Both the position numbers and the translations under genes were made by a program. Below are positions 27,016 through 35,137 of a stretch of 64,000 nucleotides of DNA, piece after piece (within the stretch, counting starts at the first letter, position 1; each line of letters opens with the position of its first letter). Source of the stretch: SYOC01 sp964441775 (lineage in GTDB: Bacteria; Desulfobacterota; Binatia; Bin18); contig CAYTVL010000010.1 of NCBI GenBank assembly GCA_964441775.1, forward strand, positions 85,854 to 149,853. Reading direction: 5' to 3'. The notes beneath the pieces are model-generated. The model ran no database searches, was not told the DNA's origin, and was given only the letters and a program-made list of their open reading frames with translations.

Positions 27016-28920
27016 ATGTCTGCCTCTGGCTCGGCGAGAAACGATACGGAAATGCACGATCACGTGAGCGAAGAGGAACGTCCGAGTGAAGAGGAGCGTC
27101 TCCGTGCTCAGGTGAAAAAACTTTTTCGTCACCTAGACGGCGCGGAACAAGAATTTCAGGAGAAGGAAGACGCGCTGAAACAAGCGATTGGTCTCCTTAT
27201 GGCGCTTGCCCGGTCCACGGTGAAGCCAGACACGCAAGCCTTGCTCGACCAGCTCGGGCGCGAGATTCGGCAAAGCGCCCAACCCGATGTGGTAAAAACC
27301 TCGGTTGACAATATTAAGGAACAGATCACTCAAGAAGTCCCACCTTCGTCCCTTGCCGCCCTGAGAGAATCATGGTCAACCTCCGAACGAAAAGAACCGC
27401 AGGGCTCGCGGGAGCAGCCCGGGGCTGCGGAGCCCCATTCTCAGCAAGCATTTGAAAAGCCTTCTGGTTTCTCTCGCCCATCTCTTGAAAGAGAGCGGCA
27501 AAGTGAAGCGCGAGATCAAACTGCTCCGCGGCGCACCCAGACTCCTCCCCTGCCGCTCGTCTCTCCGGTAAAAAGAGTGGACACGAATGCTCAAACAACC
27601 TCGCAAGCTCCGATGAATCGAGCGAGCACATCCGCCAACAAGGAGCCCTTTTCTCCTCCTGTGTCCAGTGTTCCTCCGCGGGTGCAGGCGGCGCCAACAC
27701 CGCCTCGACCTCAAGCGGTAGGCGCTCCGGCAAAGCCGGAGCCATCGCGTCCGGTTGTGTCCCCTGTGTCTTCGTCGAAGCCAGTGTCGATCGGGCTGCA
27801 GGAAGGAGAAGTGGAGGGAAAAATTCGCACGGTTCTGAGCGCGCTGCTTGATCAAGTGCACCTCAAAGACCAACGTGGATTACAGGAGAAGATCACTGCG
27901 ATCAAGACAACGCTCACGGAAGGCGGACTTTTCCAGCGCTTGCCGCAGGTGCAGAAGCAATTGACCGAGGTGCTTGTTTATTATCGCAACCTCAATGATA
28001 CGGAACGCACTCGTCTTGAAGACGTTCTCAAAGAGTTGATCGCCAAACTGGCTGAGATCGAGAAGAGCGTGCTCAATGGTTTGTTGGAGAACCACCAGGA
28101 GACGATGAGCGACAACGCCAAATTCGCCGAGCGCTTGGAAGGCCAAGTAGCGAGCATCGATGAAATCGCGCACCTGAAAGATCTGAACGCCGTGCGTACT
28201 GCTGTTTCTTCCCGTACGGAGCGGATGCGCGCGGCAATCCAAGTGAAACGTGAGGCGGACGCCGCGCTGTCGGCTGCGTTTACCGATAAAGTCCATACGC
28301 TTGAGCGGCAATTGCACGACGCTAATCAGCAACTCTCTAGCATGACGAATCGTGTTTATCAGGATGTGCTGCTTACCGGCGTGTATAATCGCCTTGCTTT
28401 TAGTGAAAAGCTAGGACAAGAAATCGCTCGTTTTGAACGCTATCAGCATCCGGTTTCCTTAATTATCTTTGATATGGATCGTTTCAAGTCGATCAATGAC
28501 ACCTATGGCCATCAAGCTGGTGATTGGGCCCTGCAAACCTTAGCCGCGCGAGTCAAACCTGCTCTGCGGGCGCCAGACTTTTTTGCTCGTTTCGGCGGCG
28601 ATGAATTTGCGATTGTTTTGCCAGACACCCCGCTCTCTGGCGCCGTTGTCGTGGCGGAACGTCTGCGTTTGCTCATCGAGGGAACATCTTTTGCCTATGA
28701 AACTCAGAAGCTGCAAGTGTCACTGAGCGTTGGGGTGGCGGGGGTTCATATGGGCGATACGGTTGAAACCGTGCTCGAACGAGCTGACCAAGCTCTCTAC
28801 CTTGCGAAAGAACAAGGGCGGAATCGGGTCTGTTCTGAAGATCAGCTTCCACCCCCTTCACCCTCCAAGATGGACAAGATGGTCGGGTTTTTCTCGCGTA
28901 ATCTATCCTTCCGCAAGTAA
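27016..28920 (+). CDS. diguanylate cyclase (GGDEF) with long variable N-terminal region
   Basis: 634 residues from ATG 27016, preceded by ggaggg. Residues 1-250 are coiled-coil and Pro/Ala/Ser-rich low-complexity sequence; residues about 270-450 form a long helical region. The C-terminal GGDEF domain has RFGGDEF at about residue 527 and an inhibitory site RAPD at about 518, so product control is likely. The enzyme makes c-di-GMP from two GTP. No membrane segment or signal is seen. It separates the two nitrile hydratase clusters without obvious functional link. A hairpin-like ggggctgcggagcccc at 27421-27436 lies in the low-complexity part. Confidence 0.9.
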   Translation: MSASGSARNDTEMHDHVSEEERPSEEERLRAQVKKLFRHLDGAEQEFQEKEDALKQAIGLLMALARSTVKPDTQALLDQLGREIRQSAQPDVVKTSVDNIKEQITQEVPPSSLAALRESWSTSERKEPQGSREQPGAAEPHSQQAFEKPSGFSRPSLERERQSEARDQTAPRRTQTPPLPLVSPVKRVDTNAQTTSQAPMNRASTSANKEPFSPPVSSVPPRVQAAPTPPRPQAVGAPAKPEPSRPVVSPVSSSKPVSIGLQEGEVEGKIRTVLSALLDQVHLKDQRGLQEKITAIKTTLTEGGLFQRLPQVQKQLTEVLVYYRNLNDTERTRLEDVLKELIAKLAEIEKSVLNGLLENHQETMSDNAKFAERLEGQVASIDEIAHLKDLNAVRTAVSSRTERMRAAIQVKREADAALSAAFTDKVHTLERQLHDANQQLSSMTNRVYQDVLLTGVYNRLAFSEKLGQEIARFERYQHPVSLIIFDMDRFKSINDTYGHQAGDWALQTLAARVKPALRAPDFFARFGGDEFAIVLPDTPLSGAVVVAERLRLLIEGTSFAYETQKLQVSLSVGVAGVHMGDTVETVLERADQALYLAKEQGRNRVCSEDQLPPPSPSKMDKMVGFFSRNLSFRK

Positions 28921-29079
28921 CCTCACGACTTGTGAAGCTCTTCTTGCGCCGCGTTATGACACAGGGCGGCGCAGGATTTCCCGCTCTTGTTCCTGAAGCG
29001 TTAAAGATCTGGTAAATGATCCACGAGACGCCTGTTCACGGTCATCGTAACAAGCGGTACAGAAAGGACACGATCAGAC

Positions 29080-30021
29080 ATGACACGTTTCGGTATCCAG
29101 ATCGAACCACAATTTGGTTTCACCTTTGCTGAAATCGCGGACCTGGCGAGAGAGGCCGAGCGGGTGGGGTTCACAGCGCTGTGGGCGTCGGATCACCTTT
29201 TGTGGGATGCAAAGTCCGAACGACGCAATTGCCTAGATGCTTGGGCGTTACTCCCGGCCCTGGCGACAGTGACGACGAAGCTGCGTCTCGGCACGTTGGT
29301 CACTTGTAATTCGTATCGGTTGCCATCCGTGCTGGCAAAGACTGCCGCCTGTGTGGACCACATCAGCAACGGACGTCTCGAATTTGGTCTCGGCGCGGGC
29401 TGGAAGGATATTGAGTACAAGGCCTACGGGATTCCCTTTCCGCCCGTTCCTACTCGGCTCGCGCAATTGGAAGAAGCGGTACAGGTGATTCGTTCGCTGT
29501 GGACGCAAGAGCGTGCGTCGTTTTCTGGTGAGCACTATCGATTAGAGGATGCGGTCTGCGCTCCGAAGCCGGTGCAGCAGCCGCTCAAAATGTGGCTGGG
29601 CGGCGCGGGCGAGAAGAAACTGCTGCGCATGGTGGCGCAGTATGCCGACGGCTGGAACATGATCTTCGGTTATCAACTCCCAGTGGTGAAACAGAAACTT
29701 GAAGTGCTGCAACGTCATTGCGATGATCTCAAGCGTGATTTCACTAAGATAGAAAAGTCGTTGTTCATCGTAACGTGTATCGCCGAGAACGAAACCGAGA
29801 TGAAGAGACGCGAGGCGGAGACGGCGGCGGCGCTGGGGGTCGGGCGCATTTTTAATATTGCTCGCGCCTCCGGTACGATTGGTACGGCGGAGCAGGTGGC
29901 GGAGACATTGCGCGGTTACCAAGAGTTGGGGTTTGATTATTTTATTGTCATGTTTCCCTATACGCAGGATAAGGAGATGCTGCAACGGTTCGCGGAAACG
30001 GTCGCGCCGAAGTTGCGTTAG
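29080..30021 (+). CDS. LLM-class F420-dependent oxidoreductase
   Basis: 313 residues. Luciferase-like barrel with FGFTFAEIADLAREAERVGF, ALWASDHLL, TTKLRLGTLVTCNSYRLPSVLAKTAACVDHIS and LEFGLGAGWKDIEYKAYG. The last part has YADGWNMIFG and ELGFDYFIVMFPY. It belongs to the same superfamily as 22947-23780 but is clearly divergent. It stands 40 bases before the split nitrile hydratase genes in the same direction, so it may be the first gene of that operon. Substrate unknown. Confidence 0.88.
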   Translation: MTRFGIQIEPQFGFTFAEIADLAREAERVGFTALWASDHLLWDAKSERRNCLDAWALLPALATVTTKLRLGTLVTCNSYRLPSVLAKTAACVDHISNGRLEFGLGAGWKDIEYKAYGIPFPPVPTRLAQLEEAVQVIRSLWTQERASFSGEHYRLEDAVCAPKPVQQPLKMWLGGAGEKKLLRMVAQYADGWNMIFGYQLPVVKQKLEVLQRHCDDLKRDFTKIEKSLFIVTCIAENETEMKRREAETAAALGVGRIFNIARASGTIGTAEQVAETLRGYQELGFDYFIVMFPYTQDKEMLQRFAETVAPKLR

Positions 30022-30060
30022 TGATGCAACGACGGCATCCGAGATAAGGAGGAACGTCAC

Positions 30061-30375
30061 ATGCCAGGGGTGCACGATCGAGGCGGCTGGCCCAATGCTG
30101 GCCCGATCAATAAAACCGAACATGACTTGTCGATGTGGGAGAAGCGCACCGACGCATTGTTAGTGTTGCTCTCTAGTCCAAAGAGACAACTCGTTCGTGT
30201 CGATGAGCTCCGCCGAGGGATTGAGAGTCTCCCACCGGATGCGTACGAGAAGATGAGCTACTACGAGCGGTGGATTTCGTCGATAGAGGCGCTCCTAATC
30301 GAGAAGGGAGTGCTCACGAAAGAAGAAATTGACCGGAAGGCGGAGGAACAACAAGCCCAGAGGCTTGAGTCCTGA
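30061..30375 (+). CDS. N-terminal half of a nitrile hydratase/thiocyanate hydrolase-type beta subunit
   Basis: 104 residues covering only the N-terminal helical domain of NHase beta: MPGVHDRGGW, NKTEHDLSMWEKR, VDELRRGIES and SYYERWISSIEALLIEKGV. Arg51 aligns with the catalytic beta Arg52. The frame ends in a helical tail (EEIDRKAEEQQAQRLES) and the C-terminal barrel is encoded by the next gene. In thiocyanate hydrolase the beta chain is similarly split into two polypeptides, with gene order beta, alpha, gamma; the order here matches. A split nitrile hydratase is equally possible. Confidence 0.82.
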   Translation: MPGVHDRGGWPNAGPINKTEHDLSMWEKRTDALLVLLSSPKRQLVRVDELRRGIESLPPDAYEKMSYYERWISSIEALLIEKGVLTKEEIDRKAEEQQAQRLES

Positions 30376-30388
30376 GGCGATATTGATT

Positions 30389-30679
30389 ATGAAGACACGA
30401 TTCAAACCTGGCGACAAAGTCCGTGTGCGGAAGGGGTTTCCACCGCATCACTTTCGCACGCCGGCGTATATTCAAGGAAAGATTGGAGCCATTGCTGGAG
30501 TGCATGGCGCTTTTCGCAATCCCGAGACGCTGGCGCATGGCGGAGATGGGTTGCCGAAACAACCGCTCTATCTCGTGCGATTCGATCAGCAAGAAGTGTG
30601 GGGCAGCTACGCCGCCGCTCCGCACGATACATTATTCATCGATATTTATGAGCACTGGTTAGAGTTAATAGGAAACTGA
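30389..30679 (+). CDS. C-terminal half of a nitrile hydratase/thiocyanate hydrolase-type beta subunit
   Basis: 96 residues corresponding to the SH3-like barrel of NHase beta: FKPGDKVRVRKGF, HHFRTPAYIQGKIG, HGAFRNPETLAHGGDG and LYLVRFDQQEVWG, ending YEHWLELIGN. Arg23 aligns with the catalytic beta Arg157; the second arginine of the usual RYVRGK segment is replaced (AYIQGK). The ATG at 30389 lies 14 bases after the stop of the N-terminal half. The partner halves and the alpha gene form a compact cluster. Confidence 0.82.
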   Translation: MKTRFKPGDKVRVRKGFPPHHFRTPAYIQGKIGAIAGVHGAFRNPETLAHGGDGLPKQPLYLVRFDQQEVWGSYAAAPHDTLFIDIYEHWLELIGN

Positions 30680-30690
30680 GGAGAAGGTTT

Positions 30691-31341
30691 ATGCCTGATC
30701 ATCACGAGCATGTTCATGGTGAGCAAACAGAAGCCCACGCCCCTATCACCGAAAGAGAAGAACTGACCTATTACGAGAAACGCGTACAGGCGATTCAGGC
30801 GCTGCTCATCGAAAAGGGCGTCGTGACCGCTGATGAGGTGCGCCGCGCGGTTGAAGAGATGGATTCCCGCACCCCGGCTATGGGAGCCAAGATCGTGGCT
30901 CGTGCGTGGACCGATCCGGCTTTCAAAGCTCGGCTCCTTGCGGATACCAAAGCCGCCGTCGCGGAGATGGGCGTCGATACCGGTTCGTTAATCAAGATTG
31001 ACGCCGTAGAGAACACCGACACGTTGCACAATGTTGTGGTCTGCACCCTGTGTTCTTGTTATCCCCGCGCCATCCTGGGGCTCCCGCCAGATTGGTATAA
31101 GAGCCTCAAATATCGTTCTCGTGTCGTGAAAGACCCACGTGGCGTGCTCAAAGAGTTCGGCCTAGAGCTGCCGCCTGAGGTCGAGGTGCGCGTGTACGAC
31201 AGCACGGCGGACCTGCGCTATTTGGTCATTCCGGCCCGTCCGGCTGGCGCGGAGGGGATGAGCGAAGAAGAGCTTGCCAGCTTAGTGACGCGAGACAGCA
31301 TGATCGGTGTCTCGAAGGTAAGAACGCCAAATCAATCTTAA
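30691..31341 (+). CDS. nitrile hydratase alpha / thiocyanate hydrolase gamma-type catalytic subunit
   Basis: 216 residues. The claw VVCTLCSCYPRAILGLPP is cobalt type, as in both enzyme families. Flanking GAKIVARAWTDPAFKARLL and SRVVKDPRGVLKEFGLELPP align closely with the protein at 25938. The N-terminus is again His-rich (PDHHEHVHGEQTEAHA). It follows the second half of the beta subunit by eleven bases. It would form the active centre of the second enzyme. Sequence alone does not decide between nitrile and thiocyanate substrate. Confidence 0.9.
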   Translation: MPDHHEHVHGEQTEAHAPITEREELTYYEKRVQAIQALLIEKGVVTADEVRRAVEEMDSRTPAMGAKIVARAWTDPAFKARLLADTKAAVAEMGVDTGSLIKIDAVENTDTLHNVVVCTLCSCYPRAILGLPPDWYKSLKYRSRVVKDPRGVLKEFGLELPPEVEVRVYDSTADLRYLVIPARPAGAEGMSEEELASLVTRDSMIGVSKVRTPNQS

Positions 31342-31343
31342 AG

Positions 31344-31362
31344 CGCGCCTTCTATTGGCGCG
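31344..31362. other. short hairpin before ridA
   Basis: cgcgcc at 31344-31349 and ggcgcg at 31357-31362 form a six-bp stem with a seven-base loop, just after the alpha-type stop. It could be a weak terminator or processing site between the hydratase genes and the RidA gene; there is no T-run. Confidence 0.35.
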
Positions 31363-31376
31363 AAGAGGACAGAAAT

Positions 31377-31772
31377 ATGCCGAAACTCGAAGTCATCGAT
31401 CCGTGGGGCTCTACTCCGCGTTACACCTTCTCGCCCGCAGTGAGGAAAGGAAACTTGCTGTTCATTTCCGGACTGACTGCGACGGATGAGAAGGGGAATA
31501 TCGTTGGGAAGGGAGACATCGTTGCGCAAACCCGACGCTGCTTTGAGAAGATCAAAGAACTCCTCGATGCCGCCGGGGCCAGCTTTGACGACATTGTTAA
31601 AACGGTCGATTACATCACCACGACCGAGGGCTACCGAGGCACGGCGGACGTGCGTCGCGAATATTTTAAGAACGGCTTTCCCGCCGCGACTGGGATTGTG
31701 GTCAAAGAGTTGTTGCGCCCCGAGGCGTTGATCGAGATCGACGCTATTGCCGTGCTCGATGAGAAGAAGTAA
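31377..31772 (+). CDS. RidA/YjgF/YER057c family protein
   Basis: 131 residues of the chorismate-mutase-like fold. Markers are FSPAVRKGNLLFISGLTATD, the QTRRCFEKIKELLDAAGASFDDIVKT segment and the C-terminal LIEIDAIAV. RidA proteins hydrolyse reactive enamine/imine intermediates or act as diverse deaminases. It follows the second hydratase cluster by 35 bases in the same direction, so it may process an amide or imine product, which is inference. Canonical arginine (the RidA Arg105 position) is not clearly conserved (KELLRPEALIE contains an Arg in the right region). Confidence 0.85.
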   Translation: MPKLEVIDPWGSTPRYTFSPAVRKGNLLFISGLTATDEKGNIVGKGDIVAQTRRCFEKIKELLDAAGASFDDIVKTVDYITTTEGYRGTADVRREYFKNGFPAATGIVVKELLRPEALIEIDAIAVLDEKK

Positions 31773-31816
31773 CGCCACGTGCGTTTCTTGTAATCTATCC
31801 GGATGATTCTGAGGGC

Positions 31817-31909
31817 TGTCATTCTGAGGAGCGTAGCGACGAAGAATCTCATGGTGGCAGGACCAAGACGAGATTCTTCGCCTTTATTGCGTTTCGGCTC
31901 AGAATGACA
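31817..31909. repeat. intergenic hairpin repeat (tgtcattctgaggagcg family)
   Basis: gtcattctgaggagcgtagc gacgaagaatctc on the left faces gagattcttcg...ctcagaatgac on the right. It is a near-complete hairpin of a widespread type of non-coding repeat. It stands between the convergent ridA and cusA genes, where it could also serve as a terminator. A relative with gtcattgcgagg wording is at 58917-59003. Confidence 0.7.
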
Positions 31910-31930
31910 CCCCCCGCATTTCTGGCGCTG

Positions 31931-34900
31931 CTATGAAGCGCTACTCGGCTGCACCTCCGTCTTCCATTTCCACAGCGCAAAAATGGCTGGATACACGGCC
32001 AACTCTAAAAGAAACGACGTGCAAATTCCGCCGACCATCGGGGCGGCGATCCGTTTCATGACATCGGACCCGACGCCGTGACTCCACATGATCGGCGCGA
32101 GCCCCAGCAGCATGACGGTAACTGTCATCACCTTAGGGCGGAGGCGTTGTGCGGCGCCGATGACGACCGTTTGCTTGAGGCCATCCCAGTTTGTGACGAG
32201 TCCTTGTGCGCGTCGTTCTTGATAGGCGAGATCAAGATACAACAGCATGAACATGCCGGTCTCCGCATCAACCCCGAGCAGTGCGATCAAGCCAATCCAC
32301 ACTGCAACGCTCATATTGTAGCCCAAAGCGTAGAGTAGCCAGATGGCTCCGACGGCGGAGAAGGGGACGGCCAGCAGAATGATGCAAGTCTTCGCGACAG
32401 ACTGCGTATTGAGGTACAAAAGCAGGAAGATCAGCGCCAAGGTAAAGGGCACGACGATCCGCAACGTTGCTTGGGCGCGCAACTGATACTCAAACTGCCC
32501 CGTCCAGAGCAAGGTGTACCCAAACGGAAGAACGACGTGCTCGGCCACTGTCCGTTTCGCCTCCGCGACAAAACCGCCCAAGTCGCGTCCTACGATGTCG
32601 ACGAAGACGACACCAGCTAACTGTCCAGCTTCGGTGCGAAGCATCGGCGGCCCTTGCGAGAAACGAATCTCCGTGAGCTGTGCAAGCGGGACCGAGATCC
32701 CTGCCGTGGTCGTGACAACGACGCGTTTAAGTTTTTCTACATCGTCACGAAGTTCCCGTGCATAACGCACGTTAACTGGGTATCGTTCTCGTCCTTCAAT
32801 GGTTTGCGTAATGTTCTTGCCGCCGATGGCTGTTTCGATGGCGTCTTCAATATCACTCACAAGGAGACCGTACCGAGCGGCCTCTTCCCGCTTGATGTGA
32901 AAATCGAGATATGAACCTCCGCTCAAGCGATCGTAGTAAGCGCTGCGGACGCCTTGCAAGGGCGCGAGCGCGGCTTCGATTTGTTGGCCGAGCTGTTCAA
33001 TACCTTGAAGCTCCGGTCCGAGGATTTTAACGCCCAACACGCTGCGCACGCCCGTCGTCAACATCTCCGTGCGCGTTTGAATGGGCATCCACCAGATGTT
33101 GGGCATGCCCGGCAGGCGCACCGTGCGGTCCATTTCCGCAAGCAAACCCTCCCACGTCATCCCTGGACGCCAGGCTTCCTCCGGCTTCAGGGTTATCACG
33201 GTTTCCACCATGTTCAGCGGGGCCGGGTCGGTGGCGCTCTGTGCGCGCCCGATTTTGCCGAAGACCGTGTCCACTTCGGGGAATTGTTTCAGGGCCGCAG
33301 TCTCGATGCGCAATACCCGGCTCGCTTCCGTCGGCGAAATTCCGGGTAAAGCGGTGGGCATGTGCAGGATGACGCCTTCGCGCAGCGGCGGCATGAACTC
33401 TGAGCCTAGACGTTGGAAAATGGGAATCGTGCCAAGAACAATGGCAAGCGAGGCGATCAGAGTCAGGGTCGGGACACGCAGGACGCCCCGCACGAGGGGC
33501 TGATACAGGGCGATCAACAGTCGACTGAGGGGGTGCTGCTCCTCATGGTGAATCTTACCGATGAAGCTCACGTTCGCGAGAGCGGAGAGCCAACGCGGAC
33601 GAAAAACGAACGGGTCGAGCCGCAGAAACAGCAGACGGAGGGCGGGATCGAGCGTGATCGCGAGTAGCGCGGCGACGAGCATGGAAAAATTTTTGGTGAA
33701 CGCAAGTGGTTTGAACAATCGTCCTTCTTGGGCTTCAAGGGCAAAGACCGGGAGAAACGCCGCGGCAATGACCAAGAGGGCAAAGAAGCTTGGCCCACCG
33801 ACTTCTTTCACTGCTGCGAGAATCACTGCACGATAGTCTGCTTTTCCACCCGCAGCTTGCCAGTGTTCGAGTTTCTTATGCGTTTGCTCAACGACCACAA
33901 TCGCGGCGTCCACCATGGCGCCAATGGCTATGGCAACGCCGCCCAATGACATGATAGTGGCGGGAACCTGCAGCAAGTGCATAGGAATAAACGAAATGAC
34001 AATAGCAAGAGGAATGGTGAAGATGGGAATGATTGCGCTGGGAAGATGCCAGAGGAAAAGCAGGATCACGGCGCTAACCATCAGCAGTTCTTCGCCAATC
34101 GTTTGGCGAAGGTTCGCAATGGCGCGAATGATCAGCTGAGAACGGTCATAGGTCGTCACAATTCTAACACCCGGAGGAAGTGAAGGTTGGATTTCTTGGA
34201 GCTTTGCTTTGACTGCGTTAATCACTGCCAGTGCGTTCTCGCCATAACGCATAACCACGATGCCGCCAACGGCTTCTCCTTTATCGCCAAGAGCGGCAAT
34301 GCCGCGCCGCAGGTCTGGCCCGATCGTGACGGTTGCGACGTCGCGGATGAGAATAGGAACGCCATTGCCATTGGTCGCGAGGGGAATCGTCTCGATATCG
34401 GTAAGCGAGCGAATGTACCCGAATCCGCGAATCACTTGTTCGGTCCCGGCCATCTCAATGGTGCGTCCGCCCACGTCGTTATTACTCGCACGAATGGCTG
34501 CGATGACGGTTGGCAACGGGATGCGGTAGTTGAGCAGCTTGTTGGGATCAACCTGCACTTGATACTGTTTAACAAACCCTCCGATACTCGCCACTTCGGC
34601 GACGCCAGGCACGCTTTGCAGCCAATACCGTAAGGACCAGTCCTGAAGCGAACGGAGATCCGCTAGCGTATGTTGACCGCTTTCATCTACTAAGGCGTAC
34701 TGATACACCCAGCCCACGCCCGTCGCATCCGGACCTAAGGTTGGGGTTGCTCCTTCGGGTAATTTGCCGGTGAGGCCTTGGAGATATTCCAGCACGCGGC
34801 TGCGCGCCCAATAGAGGTCCGTGCCGTCAACAAACACGATGTAGACAAACGAATCGCCAAACATCGATTGGCCCCGCACGGCTTTGACTCGCGGAGCCGC

Positions 34901-35122
34901 CAGTAACGAGGAGACGATTGGGTAGGTGACTTGATCCTCGACGAGCTGCGGGCTGCGCCCCGGCCATTCCGTATAGATGATAACTTGGGGATCGGACAGG
35001 TCCGGAATGGCGTCAAGCGGAACCTGGAGCATGGCCCGTGCGCCCCAGGCTGCGGCGAAGAGCGTGAGAAGAATGACAAGAAAACGATTTCGAGCGCTGA
35101 AGTCGATGAGGTTGTTTATCAT
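31931..35122 (-). CDS. cusA: CusA-type heavy-metal RND efflux transporter
   Basis: 1063 residues with the RND plan of twelve membrane helices and two large periplasmic loops. N-terminal FSARNRFLVILLTLFAAAWG, VPLDAIPDLSDPQVIIYTEW and FGDSFVYIVFVDGTDLYWAR are typical of the heavy-metal (HME) branch, Cu/Ag subgroup. EFMPPLREGVILHMP carries methionines near the periplasmic binding cleft. It exports monovalent copper or silver with proton entry, through CusB and an outer-membrane channel. cusB lies upstream, 15 bases away, and the TolC-like gene upstream of that. The order on the minus strand is channel, adaptor, pump. Confidence 0.92.
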   Translation of the reverse strand: MINNLIDFSARNRFLVILLTLFAAAWGARAMLQVPLDAIPDLSDPQVIIYTEWPGRSPQLVEDQVTYPIVSSLLAAPRVKAVRGQSMFGDSFVYIVFVDGTDLYWARSRVLEYLQGLTGKLPEGATPTLGPDATGVGWVYQYALVDESGQHTLADLRSLQDWSLRYWLQSVPGVAEVASIGGFVKQYQVQVDPNKLLNYRIPLPTVIAAIRASNNDVGGRTIEMAGTEQVIRGFGYIRSLTDIETIPLATNGNGVPILIRDVATVTIGPDLRRGIAALGDKGEAVGGIVVMRYGENALAVINAVKAKLQEIQPSLPPGVRIVTTYDRSQLIIRAIANLRQTIGEELLMVSAVILLFLWHLPSAIIPIFTIPLAIVISFIPMHLLQVPATIMSLGGVAIAIGAMVDAAIVVVEQTHKKLEHWQAAGGKADYRAVILAAVKEVGGPSFFALLVIAAAFLPVFALEAQEGRLFKPLAFTKNFSMLVAALLAITLDPALRLLFLRLDPFVFRPRWLSALANVSFIGKIHHEEQHPLSRLLIALYQPLVRGVLRVPTLTLIASLAIVLGTIPIFQRLGSEFMPPLREGVILHMPTALPGISPTEASRVLRIETAALKQFPEVDTVFGKIGRAQSATDPAPLNMVETVITLKPEEAWRPGMTWEGLLAEMDRTVRLPGMPNIWWMPIQTRTEMLTTGVRSVLGVKILGPELQGIEQLGQQIEAALAPLQGVRSAYYDRLSGGSYLDFHIKREEAARYGLLVSDIEDAIETAIGGKNITQTIEGRERYPVNVRYARELRDDVEKLKRVVVTTTAGISVPLAQLTEIRFSQGPPMLRTEAGQLAGVVFVDIVGRDLGGFVAEAKRTVAEHVVLPFGYTLLWTGQFEYQLRAQATLRIVVPFTLALIFLLLYLNTQSVAKTCIILLAVPFSAVGAIWLLYALGYNMSVAVWIGLIALLGVDAETGMFMLLYLDLAYQERRAQGLVTNWDGLKQTVVIGAAQRLRPKVMTVTVMLLGLAPIMWSHGVGSDVMKRIAAPMVGGICTSFLLELAVYPAIFALWKWKTEVQPSSAS

Positions 35123-35137
35123 GGCTCGTTCGCTACG

